A stretch of DNA of 64,000 nucleotides, taken from NCBI GenBank assembly GCA_014529385.2, contig CM043954.1, forward strand, positions 96,365,247 to 96,429,246, given 5' to 3'. The DNA is from Adiantum capillus-veneris (taxonomy: Eukaryota; Streptophyta; Polypodiopsida; Polypodiales; Pteridaceae). The notes below the pieces were generated by a model. The model was not told the origin of the DNA and made no database searches. It saw only the letters and a list, made by a program, of their open reading frames with translations. Positions 44,460-54,129 of the stretch are shown in pieces. A program made the translations under genes and the position numbers. Position 1 is the stretch's first letter. Every line of letters begins with the position of its first letter.

Positions 44460-46420
44460 CCTCTTACCTAGGAGAGTATGAAGCCAAGTCGGAAGTGAGA
44501 GCAATCCCATCTCAAAGACTTTCTTCTAACAAAGTGATGGATTCGCAAGGATTGATGAGTTACTGTCCACCCCGGTGGCACGCACAATCACATTAGCAGA
44601 ACTCCTAAGGTTACGACCAAACATGTGGACCACAGTAGGTAAATTCCTAACAAAATTTGGAGTGAAAGACCCTACCTTGAGGCTACAGAAAGGGATCAGA
44701 GAGTTGGACAGACCTCAATTAAACACTAGGCCAGTACCATTAAACAAGGTTGGAGAGTAGTGTGAGGGAGATGGAAACACCACGCTACCAGTAGAATTCC
44801 AAGGAGTAGTTTCCAAAGCTATTCTTGACAGTGGAGCGGGAGTTGCTATCGCCACCAAGGAAATCTGGAAAAAATGGGGAAAACCAGCTTTGAGAGCTAC
44901 CAAAATGAAATTGCAATTGGCAGACGGGTTCATGGAGAAGCCTCTAGGACTCTTAGAAAAAGTTATTTTCACTTCGTGCGGGATCGAGTATGAGCATACA
45001 TTTGTAGTAGTTGATTTCGACAAAAAGAACAATTATGAGATCATCTTGGGAAGACCATTCATGCGACAATTGAAGATGGTCCAAGATTGGGGTTACGACC
45101 ACATATACCTCAGACATGGCGAGACAACAACTAAAATACACCTGAAAGACCATAGTTACAAAGATGTGAACCAAACACCTGTGGAAGAGTTTGATTCAGC
45201 TACAGTAGCAGGATCAAGACTCCTAGCATGGTTAGGGCAACAAAAAGAGCTATGGATGTGCAGAGCTTCACATTGTGGAAGCTTAAGAAGAGAGGAATGC
45301 GTCTTAGAAAGAGCAATTGAGGACAAGGAGTATATTCCGAAACCTTTCCCTGAAGATGCCTTGGAATCTCTAGAATGGGAACACATACTAGCAACATTGG
45401 ATGTCTGTACCATTACAGATAGTCCAACAACAAAATTTTGCGATAAGGATGGCTATGATGTGCTACCCTACTACATGGTAAACATTATACCAGGAGAAGA
45501 TGAGACGATAGAACCACCGGGACAAGAAGAGTTTTATGACTCCTTTGAACATCTGGAAGAAAATGATGATGCAGATAATGAGTGTTCAGACACCTCAAGT
45601 GAGCGTGGAAGGGAAGCCGAGAATATCAAGTTTTATGATTTTTCTAATCAACACCCTAGACGCCAGGAACACTATAGGAGGAAAAGAGCAGGAAACAAAG
45701 TGAGAGAGAACCTGATGCCCAGGATAAAAGGTAAGACTCACTATTTGATGCTTGTAAAAGCGTCAAATAGTGATTGTGTAAAAGCAGAGGATTGTGTAAA
45801 AGATCAAATATCAGGAAGATTCTCAAAAGATCGAAGGAAAAGAACGCGAGAGGAAATAAAACAGGAAAGAAAAGCTAAAACAGAAACAAAATCACAAAAA
45901 ACAAAAAAATCAAAAAAAGAAACAACAAAAGACCAAGATTGGACCAAACTGGAGCGTAAACAAAAATACCAAGAACTGAAATGGCCTTTACGTGAGATAT
46001 GGACTACTGAAGAAGATAGTGATGGTAAAGGGGAGTCAAAAAAGGGAAACATGAATGTACCATCACACTATCGGAAATTTACCGTCCAGGACAAAAAAAT
46101 CATCATGACACCACCAGTCAGGGAAAGAACCAACCAAGAATCTTATGATGGGCCAGAAAATGCAAAAAGGATAGACCTTGCAGAACCAGGTGAAAAGCCT
46201 CAGCCGGTCTATATAGCAAACGATTTAGAGCCTGAAGAAGAAGAACGGCTAACCCAACTTCTCAAGAAGTATAAAGATGTGTTTGCATGGTCCTACAAAG
46301 GCCTTAAAGGAGTTGATCTATCGATATGCCAACATACAATTCCTTTGAAATCAGATGCAAAACCTAGCAAACAACGTCCTTATACATATAATGACACATT
46401 TGCTAAACGAATCAAAGAAG
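44460..46420 (+). pseudogene. Protease and linker region of E, up to RT
   Basis: This frame is shifted from gag. It has TITLAELLRLRPNMWTTVGK, a TAG at 44758-44760, the retropepsin motif ILDSGAGVA near 44824, and LGRPFMRQLKM near 45045, which closes the domain. A long charged linker follows with acidic (45530-45630) and Lys-rich (45830-45960) blocks, then the start of RT (EERLTQLLKKYKDVFAWSYK). A frameshift at about 46420 ends the frame. In life the enzyme would mature Gag and Pol. Confidence 0.82.
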
Positions 46421-47335
46421 ATTGATAAACTGATGGAAGCTGAATTCATCTATGAAATCGAACATACAGATTGGGTGTCACCCATTGTGGTAGTTTCCAA
46501 AAAGAATGGAAAACTGCGAGTGTGTAAACCTCAAAAAGGTAAATGCAGCCACCATAAGGGATAATTATCCCTTGCCAATCACAGAACATGTACTTAAGCG
46601 GGTGGCCGGGAAACGGGCTTATTCCTTTCTGGATGGGTTTTCAGGATACAACCAACTGGCAATAGCAAGGGAGGATCAACACAAAACAGCATTTTCCACA
46701 GAATGGGGAATTTATGCATATCGAGTTATGCCGTTTGGGTTAACTAATGCCCCAGCTACCTTCCAAAGGTTAATGACGCACGCGTTCAAAGAATACCTAA
46801 GAATATTCTTAGAAATTTACATGGATGATCTTTGTGTACACTCTCTTCTACGAGAGCAACATATTGACCATTTGCAAAAGGTCTTTGAAAAAATGCAAGA
46901 CATATCGAATCTGTCTTAACCCGGAGAAGTGTATATTCATGGTTAAGCAAGGCCGCATCTTAGGACACATTGACTCAAGAAATGGCATAATCACTCACCT
47001 AGACAAAGTCAAATTCATTGTAGACCTACCCAGGTCTACTAATGCGAAACAAGTGCAATCCTTCATGGGACACTGCGGATATTATCGTAGATTCATATAC
47101 ATGTATGCGGTTATCGCACAACCTCTGTATCGTCTGCTAGTCAATTTCGATTGGACCGAGGAGTGTGAAACTTCATTCCAAAAGCTGAAGGAAAACCTTA
47201 TATCAGCACCTGTACTAAAAGCACCAGATTGGGAAAAGATATTCCATGTTCACATTGATGCTTTTGCATATGCAATTGGAAGTATTCTGGCTCAATCTGG
47301 AGACGAAACAATGGATTTTCCAGTTTGTTATATGC
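46421..47335 (+). pseudogene. Reverse transcriptase of E
   Basis: In three successive phases: WVSPIVVVSKKNGKLRVC (46470-46525), VNAATIRDNYPLP and SFLDGFSGYNQLAIA, then FGLTNAPATFQRLM and the catalytic YMDDLCVHS (46819-46845). The next phase gives LNPEKCIFMVKQGRILGH and the connection with RSTNAKQVQSFMGHCGYYRR. Frameshifts lie near 46525 and 46895. The motif order and YMDD are typical of Ty3/gypsy RT. It is not active. Confidence 0.88.
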
Positions 47336-47620
47336 AAGCTGACAGTTAAACAGTGCGGAAAAGAACTACACAACCACCGAACGAGAAGGGTTAGGAATGA
47401 TTTATGCTGTAAAGAAATTTTGGCATTATTTGCTAGCAAATAAATTTGTCTTCTTTACAGATCATCAAGCTCTTTTGTATCTGGTAAATAAACCATGAAA
47501 TACAGGGAGAATTGTACGTTGGTTTATTATATTGCTAGAGTTTGACTTCACAGTGGTGGTCAAAAAGGGTAAAACCCATCTACGAGCGGATTATCTTTCA
47601 AGGATACACAACGGGAAAGC
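47160..47620 (+). pseudogene. RNase H of E
   Basis: The domain starts with DWEKIFHVHIDAFAYAIGSI (first acidic site), shifts phase near 47335, continues with the GLGMIYAVKKFWHYLLANKF segment and FFTDHQAL, passes a TGA near 47496, and ends at THLRADYLSRI. The enzyme would remove element RNA from the cDNA hybrid. Confidence 0.82.
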
Positions 47621-48920
47621 TCCTGAAGCAGTAGATGATGACATACCAGATGCTTATCTTTTCAATATTGAAATGATACCCAAATGGTCTCAGGAAATTG
47701 GTAGCATTCTTTCCTTTGGTAGTGGGTTTAATAATACGGAATACAGATCCAAACAACAAACAATTCGACAAACAAAAAACTTCCAATTGATAGCAGGACG
47801 GCTGTATCATCTAGGCTCAGACCAAATCCTACGCTTATGTATAAATCCGGAGGAACTTGAGTGCTAACTTGAAGAAGCACATGTCCAAGATTGTGCATTT
47901 CATTGTTCAACAGTGAAAACACACCAGAGACTAAAACAGTTAGGGGTTTATTGGCCAACTATGTATGCGTACACACATTCTTATGTTACCAATTGTACTT
48001 TATGTAGTGCCAAACAACCAGTGGATCACACAACATTGTTTCAGGTAAACATTGCACCTGCATGGAGTCAATATATCATTGATTTCTTAACCACCAGGAC
48101 GTTCCCTGAGAACATCACAAGAGCACGGAAAAAAGCTATAGAGCTGGAAGCTCGTGACTTTCAGTTGATTGGGAACCACCTCTATAAGCGAGGAAAGGAC
48201 AATCAACTTAGAATCTGTGCAAGTGAAAGCGAATACTTGCTGATTCTAGAACATGCACATAGCGGAATAAGTGGAGGCCATTTTTCGGGCGATAAGACGG
48301 CAAAAATAGTCTTAACGGCAGGTATATGGTGGCCTACATTGCACATGGATGCTGAAGAGTTTGTAAAGCGTTGTGAAGCGTGTCAGTGCACCAAGGTGCC
48401 GATAAAGAGAGATGAGATGCCACTACGGCCAATGATGGGAGCAAGAGCATTTGCAAAATGGGGCATTGATTTTGTGGGACCTATCTCACCCCCTGCATAT
48501 CGCACCCATACCCAATATATCATTGTGGCTACGGACTATCTCACAAAATGGGTCGAAGCCAAGGCAACACAAAAAGCAGATGCACGCACCACGGCACAAT
48601 TTTTGTATGAGAATGTTTTTGTACGATACGGTTTACCAATAGAAATTGTCAGTGATCGTGGGACACATTTTCTTAATGAAGTCATTGAATATCTGCTAGA
48701 GGAATTCATGGTCATACATAGGAAATTTGCTCCATACCATCCACAGGCAAATGGACAAGCTGAGGCCACAAATAAAACACTATGCACAGTTCTCACTAAA
48801 ATAGTGTCAGAGTCAAGAACAGATTGGGATCAGCAGCTACACTCACACTATGGGCATATAGGGTATCTTACAAAACATCAATAGGAACAACACCGTACAA
48901 CATGGTGTTTGGCCTAAATG
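47621..48920 (+). pseudogene. Integrase of E with duplicated zinc-binding module
   Basis: Two successive HHCC-type modules occur. The first (about 47640-48030) has MIPKWSQEI, NFQLIAGRLYHLG, then EAHVQDCAFH and CTLC, with a stop at 47865-47867. The second (about 48050-48400) has IAPAWSQYI, DFQLIGNHLYKRG, then EHAHSGISGGH and CEAC. The catalytic core follows once: WGIDFVGPI (near 48460), SDRGTHF (near 48652) and NGQAEATNK (near 48752). A frameshift near 48840 enters the C-terminal part. D in this window has only one zinc module, so the duplication looks specific to E or its group. Confidence 0.82.
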
Positions 48921-49435
48921 CTATACTACCCATAGAGTTTTTAATTCCAACTCTACGAGTAGCGAAACGCTTAGAATGGACAGGGCATGAGCTCTCTTCA
49001 AGAGTAGATGATATTGAAAAGCTAGATGAACTCCGATTGAGAGCTGTAGCTTCAATCTATGCTAAAAAGAGAAGACAAAAAGAATTTTTTCACAAACATG
49101 TGCGCACTAAAGAGTTCAAAACAAGTGATTATGTACTTGTTTATACTTTGAAGCAACATGCCAAGAAACTTAAAAAGCGAGGGGATGGGCCCATTTGTGA
49201 TTAGTGATCTATCACAAAGTGGAGCTGTCAAGCTTGCTACATTAGCAGGTGAAGAAATGTTGAACTGGATTAGTGGATGTCGACTGAAGAAATATCATCT
49301 ACCACTCACACAGGAGATGCTCCAACAAATTCATCAAGGAAAACAACGAATGAAGGAAAAACAGAGAGTACGAGAGGAAGCTCAAGCAAAAGCACAAGAA
49401 CGCATAGCAAAAAGAAGACTTCTGCGACAACAACA
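48824..49435 (+). pseudogene. Integrase C-terminal region of E
   Basis: Text in two phases: LWAYRVSYKTSIGTTPYNMV and a helical segment to KTSDYVLVY, then, after a frameshift near 49175, GPFVISDLSQSGAVKLATL and WISGCRLKKYH. This is the usual end of gypsy integrase. Instead of stopping, the frame runs on through a long Gln/Arg/Lys helix (49320-49440) into the domain below. Confidence 0.75.
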
Positions 49436-50545
49436 ACAAAGTGGAGCACCAGTGAGAATCAATGCCATTCGACTGACGAAGTTGGATGAAGACACAGTGG
49501 AGCCAATAATTGCAGTCAAAGTGGGCAACAATCAAGTTGAATCAATGGCATTGCTTGATTCCTGGGGGATTCACTCTATATACAAAATGGGATGCCACGT
49601 GCGAGGCGGACAACTTTGATAAAAACCCCTATATACAACTCATATTAGGTAATATGACCCCCCTTTCTACGCTTATACGACAATCAATGAAGAAAATTAC
49701 CATACCCCTATCTTACATATAAAATCTAGGTCTCACATGATCTAATGGAGTAAAACTAGTCAAAGAGTGTGTAGCATAGTGTCTGGCAATGTACTAAGGG
49801 ACCACTTCTATTGATAATTAGATGTACCCTCAATGTGTCTAAGTTTGACTTGCAAACTACGTGCCCAATCAGCCTACACTCTAGCTACTCTCCTATTCTG
49901 ACCCATCCAAAGCTTGTGTAAATCAACCATTGACCTTCTCCAAATCATCTCTTATATATGACCGGCTTGATGAAAAATTTGATGTGTGACCTGACAAAAA
50001 AATTTCCCTAAATTCATTCGAGTTCTAGTGCACATCGATGACAAATCGTTACAAGTAATCAGCCCAGGTCAGGTCCCCCCCCCCCCTTAAATATGATACC
50101 CCCCTCCCCTATTTTTTTTCTTGGGAGATAGATTATTGGAGGCCTACCCCTAACTTATACGCTTATGTAACTTGTTAAACAAACCCCCTCCCCTGCACTT
50201 ATGTGGTGTGATAAGTTTTCCATGGTGAATCCCCCGGGGCTTGATTGTGGAGCTCAAGCAAATTTAATCTCTTACGGATTATACCAACAGCTCAAATCCA
50301 CAGGTCAACTTCATCCTACTCCTCAAGTGTTGGAAAGTAGTACATCACACCCGTTGAAAACATTGGGATGGACTATATTGCATGTACAAATACATCAATA
50401 TATTTACCCACACAAATTCTATGTGGTGGAGGATGAAAGCACACAACACCCAATGATGTTGGGACAACCTTGGCAAAAAGAGTACAATGTGCAGATAGAT
50501 TGGAATGCGAATGCAGTCAAAATTCAGCATGCACATGAACAATAG
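49436..50545 (+). pseudogene. Second retropepsin-like domain of E, split by a DNA element
   Basis: The frame after integrase holds VEPIIAVKVGNNQVESMALL followed by the start of an active-site motif, where the 678-bp insertion enters (49561). On the far side (50239 on) come LDCGAQANLISYGLYQQL, HKFYVVEDES, then MMLGQPWQKEYNVQIDW. These are in retropepsin order: active-site D-x-G-A, hydrophobic strand, and the L-G-x-P-W closing motif. The site is DCG rather than DSG or DTG. Excision with one duplication copy keeps the phase. A retropepsin-like domain after integrase is unusual, since E already has a protease before RT. Confidence 0.65.
49561..50238. mobile_element. 678-bp inverted-repeat DNA element with 8-bp duplication
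   Basis: The ends are CCTGGGGGATTCAC (49561-49574) and GTGAATCCCCCGGG (50225-50238), inverted copies with one mismatch. GCTTGATT stands at 49553-49560 and at 50239-50246, an exact 8-bp duplication. It has no coding capacity. The 8-bp duplication fits a nonautonomous hAT-type element; the family assignment is tentative. Confidence 0.85.
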
Positions 50546-51214
50546 GTGATAGCCTTTGCTCAGCAATACCGGAATCATTAGCTGCAAGCCAAGCAATCAC
50601 TGGAAAAAGAGCCAAAAGCAAGAATGCCACCAAAGAACAACATGATACCCGAGACCAACAGACAGGTAAAAGACAACCATGCTAATTACAGACATACGAA
50701 GTCACCGGCCGCAATGCAAAGATCTAGGTTTCCAAAACAAGGGAAACAAGTATGGATGCGGAAGGATAGAAATGACATGGCAGACAAACAACAATGCAAC
50801 GAAAGAATTCAACCGAAGCAAATAGTTCAACCAAAAACCAAGGGCATAAAACAGATATGGATCCCAAAGAAAATGCTCAGCCATAACCCAAATGTCACTC
50901 GCATTTGGATACCAAAACAAAAGCAAAAGGAACTCCCTGCAGTACAAGCAACAACGGAAGGCAAACAGCTGCATTTGAAAAAGGACAGCCGACTTATGTG
51001 GATGCCAATCAGCAACAAAACAGTGGCAACAAAGGAAGTAGCCAAACATCTACAAAAATCGACAAAAGCAAAATACCAATGGAAAGCAAAGGCAATACGG
51101 CCCACGGCCATTCCGGCCAAGCCAATCCTCTCCATAGAAACAACTACGGCTATATCAACAGAAGCGACAAAGCGATTGCCTTTTGCAAAAAAACAATTAA
51201 ACAGAGAGCAGTAG
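50546..51214 (+). pseudogene. Basic domain of E with repeated W-I/M-P-K motifs
   Basis: The same frame as the retropepsin-like domain continues past two stops (50543-50545 and near 50579). It encodes a Lys/Gln-rich stretch with the spaced motifs KQVWMRK, KQIWIPKK, TRIWIPKQ and RLMWMPI. Strong positive charge suggests binding to nucleic acid, which is inference. It ends at a stop at 51212-51214. Confidence 0.55.
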
Positions 51215-53049
51215 AGTTACAGCTGTTACTTGCAAAGAAAACAAGAAACCTCGACGGCAAATGCCAATAAGCATCTTGCTTATTCCCTTCTCTTGCACAG
51301 CATTAATTTTTCCATGCATTGACCGAGTATGCATAAAATAGGGCCACATTAATCGGCCAAGCATTAGCACAAATTTTTCAACCTATGCATGGCACATACT
51401 CCGAGGCGATACCTTGTCGTCCGGGAGGACTCTGTCTAGGAGGGGGGGAGGCATTCTCAAATGCGGAACCAATAGAAGAAAGAGCAAAAAAGGGCATGAT
51501 TTTCGACTATTTTAAGGGTTGTTGTTTGATCGTGAAATTTTTTGGATTAACCCAAGTATGTATGCCCTTATACAACATGTATCTATAGTATATGGGGCCA
51601 AACGCCAAATCAAGCCCCTAGGTGTGTGTGTATATAAGTAGAAATAACCAATTTTCGGGCAAAATATTAGTAAAACGGAGAAATTCGGCCATAAAAATTG
51701 CATGTGAGTGTATATAATGTTTTGCGGTGATGTTTGTGATTTATTATGATTTTTGGAGATTTTTTGGGTTTGATTTGCTATTTTCTTTTTAATTTTGCTA
51801 ATTTTCGGCAGAAAAACTTCAAAAATACAAAAAGCAGGTGAAAAACGATCGTAATGAAAAACAAAAAATATGGGGATGATCAGTGACTATAAGACAACCT
51901 ATGGTACAGTGGGGGTGCAATTATGAGACTGGAGCGGAAAGCGTGTTTTGGCCAGGTTTTGACCAAAATGCCAAATTTCTGGTAAACAGAGCAAATGGAG
52001 TCCAAATCAAGAAATTTTTGAGCCTAAACCACATCTCGCAAGAAGATAGGAGCACATGTCAAATTTCATGAAAAGTGGTTCGGGGACATCCATTATAAGA
52101 AATTTTCACCTCATTTTTAGCTCATTTTCAATATTGACTTTGTGGAGAGAGCTTCTGCCACCCAGAGCGGACGGACCTTCCAACAGCTTCTACGACGCAC
52201 ACGACTACCCGACGAGCTTTAGACATGAGAGGTAGGCTCACCACCTTGAGCTTTTCACGCATGTTTGTCATTATGTCGCGAAAACTAGCGTAGGGATCAC
52301 ACACAAAGCGGGTGGTAGAGACCTACAAGTAGAGACGACGACCTAATGGCTAACCCAAAAGCAACAAGACTTCATCGGTAGCTTACCCTAGCATAGGAGA
52401 CCAGTCCTGGATGTTCAAAGGCAGTAGAAAACCATCGGGAAAACCCTAATTCCTAGAAACCCGCAAGAGGCCACGAAATGGAAAATCGGCGAGGTACCCA
52501 AAAGGTACCAAATTTCATGGGTAGGAGCATCTCGACATGCTCGACAAGTCTATGTGACCCACATAACCAAAAAGTGACCCGAAGCGGCACTAAACTTCAG
52601 AAACGACATCAGACACACAAAGCGTCAAATTGCTCTTGCGGCCAAACCGCATGCCCGTTTGCCACCAAACTTTACGAGCGGCTTTCCTAGACCATCAACA
52701 ACCAAGTCCTATGGTGGTTGACCACCACTAATCATCGAAGACATGTAAACGCAACCACGGGTGCTTCTAGAGCAACAAATTGCCAAATGAAGCTCCGATG
52801 AAGCCAAAGTCGACAAAAACCATACGGCAAGGATCCCCAGGGGATCGGGAAGCTATGGAGACGAACATCAAGAAATTTCATCCTCGTCAAAAAGCACTCC
52901 AAAAGTCAGAAAACGGCTCGGAGGCTCTGAAGTCCACACAGGGAGTTATTCTCTATCCATTTGACTTTTTTGTTGAAAATAGGCTTAAAAGGGATTTAGG
53001 GGGACCAAGGGCAGGCATTAGGAGCACAATCCATGAAAAAATCATCAGG

Positions 53050-53073
53050 AGACATCCTACGCGTAGGATGTCT
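53050..53073. repeat. 24-bp palindrome, copy 5 (perfect)
   Basis: Perfect palindrome with CGCG centre, 285 bp before copy 6. Confidence 0.95.
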
Positions 53074-53334
53074 CAAGGGCATTTCTGGACACAGACTCCA
53101 GCATTTTTCATCATACACATTTTCTGAATGACCTTTACATGATATCCACCAAGTCTCATCACAATTGGACCAAAATTGACCTCATATGCATGAAAAAATG
53201 CAAAGTTAGGGCATAAAGGCAATAATGGGCCATAGACCTACCAAATCTTGTCCAAATCACATGAAACTTGCACAACACATTCACCAACGCATCACCAACC
53301 AATCTGTGTGGTCAAAAGCAAAAATTGGTGAAGT

Positions 53335-53358
53335 AGACATCCTACGCGTAGGATGTTT
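53335..53358. repeat. 24-bp palindrome, copy 6
   Basis: One change at the right end (TCT to TTT). It lies 284 bp before copy 7. Confidence 0.92.
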
Positions 53359-53594
53359 ATTTGACTTTTTTGGCCTACAGAGGATGTTTGTTCATTCTAG
53401 ATCCAATCACCTATCATCAAGAGCTCATATATCAATTTTGAAGCCATTCTAATCATTTTTAACTCCCAACACCTTCAAGATACACTTTTGGAGCCCAAAA
53501 ACACCACACAAGCTCTTACAAGCATTAATACTTATCCAAATCTAAATCCAAGAGCATAGCCATGTTCCATAGGCCAAGGACTACCCACAGAACA

Positions 53595-53666
53595 AATCTC
53601 ATGTCATTTTGATGAAAAAGACATCCTACGCGTAGGATGTCTTTTTCATCAAAATGACATGAGATT
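53595..53666. repeat. 72-bp perfect palindrome containing copy 7
   Basis: The 24-bp palindrome (53619-53642) sits at the centre of a larger perfect inverted repeat: 36 bp from 53595 to 53630 and their exact reverse complement to 53666. There is no spacer. A further half-site (CGCATAGGATGTCT, one change) follows at 53667-53680. Confidence 0.95.
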
Positions 53667-53940
53667 CGCATAGGATGTCTCCAGCATAATTTGTACCTTC
53701 TGTGCAAAGAGTGACATCATGGGAACCAATACCATGGTGCAAAGAGCCCATATACCAATTTTCAACCCATTTGGACATCAATTGCTACCTGTTATGGACT
53801 TTCTACCCAATTGGTGACCTAAATCTTGAATCAGCCAAAAAATCCACTTTTTGATATCCAAATCCATATCCAAGCATATAACCATGTTCCATAAGCCATG
53901 CACTACCAGCATGCCAAGTATGAACCAATTAAGATGAAAA

Positions 53941-53964
53941 AGACATCCTACGCGTAGGATGTCT
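53941..53964. repeat. 24-bp palindrome, copy 8 (perfect)
   Basis: Perfect copy, preceded by GATGAAAA, 322 bp after copy 7 and 166 bp before the ATG of the 3' ORF. Confidence 0.95.
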
Positions 53965-54129
53965 AAATGGAAAATTTTGGCCAGATTTGCACTGTGAGCA
54001 CATGCACAGTTTCACAAGTTCCTTTTAAGCTTTATTTTCAATTTTCAAGTCATTTGGATAGTTAAAACTCAGTTTCTCAGCTAATATGGAAAAAACGCTA
54101 ACTTCGGACTACTGAGTGCAACAGGATCT

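Larger units (their letters stand above)
51215..54129 (+). other. Long noncoding part of E between pol and the 3' ORF
   Basis: About 2.9 kb without a credible gene. It includes an A/T-rich stretch (51600-52130), a middle part with scattered short frames, and from 53000 a set of diverged units of about 285 bp, each with one copy of the 24-bp palindrome. Repeated blocks include CCATGTTCCATA-GCCA before copies 7 and 8. Confidence 0.7.

Noticed and set aside
52478-53452. Short plus-strand frames in the E noncoding part as genes
   Set aside because: Composition is irregular, there is no domain, and frames cross the palindrome repeats.
39579-53964. Palindromic repeats as a CRISPR-like array
   Set aside because: Spacing is about 285 bp with similar, not unique, sequence between copies, in a eukaryotic retroelement and without cas genes.
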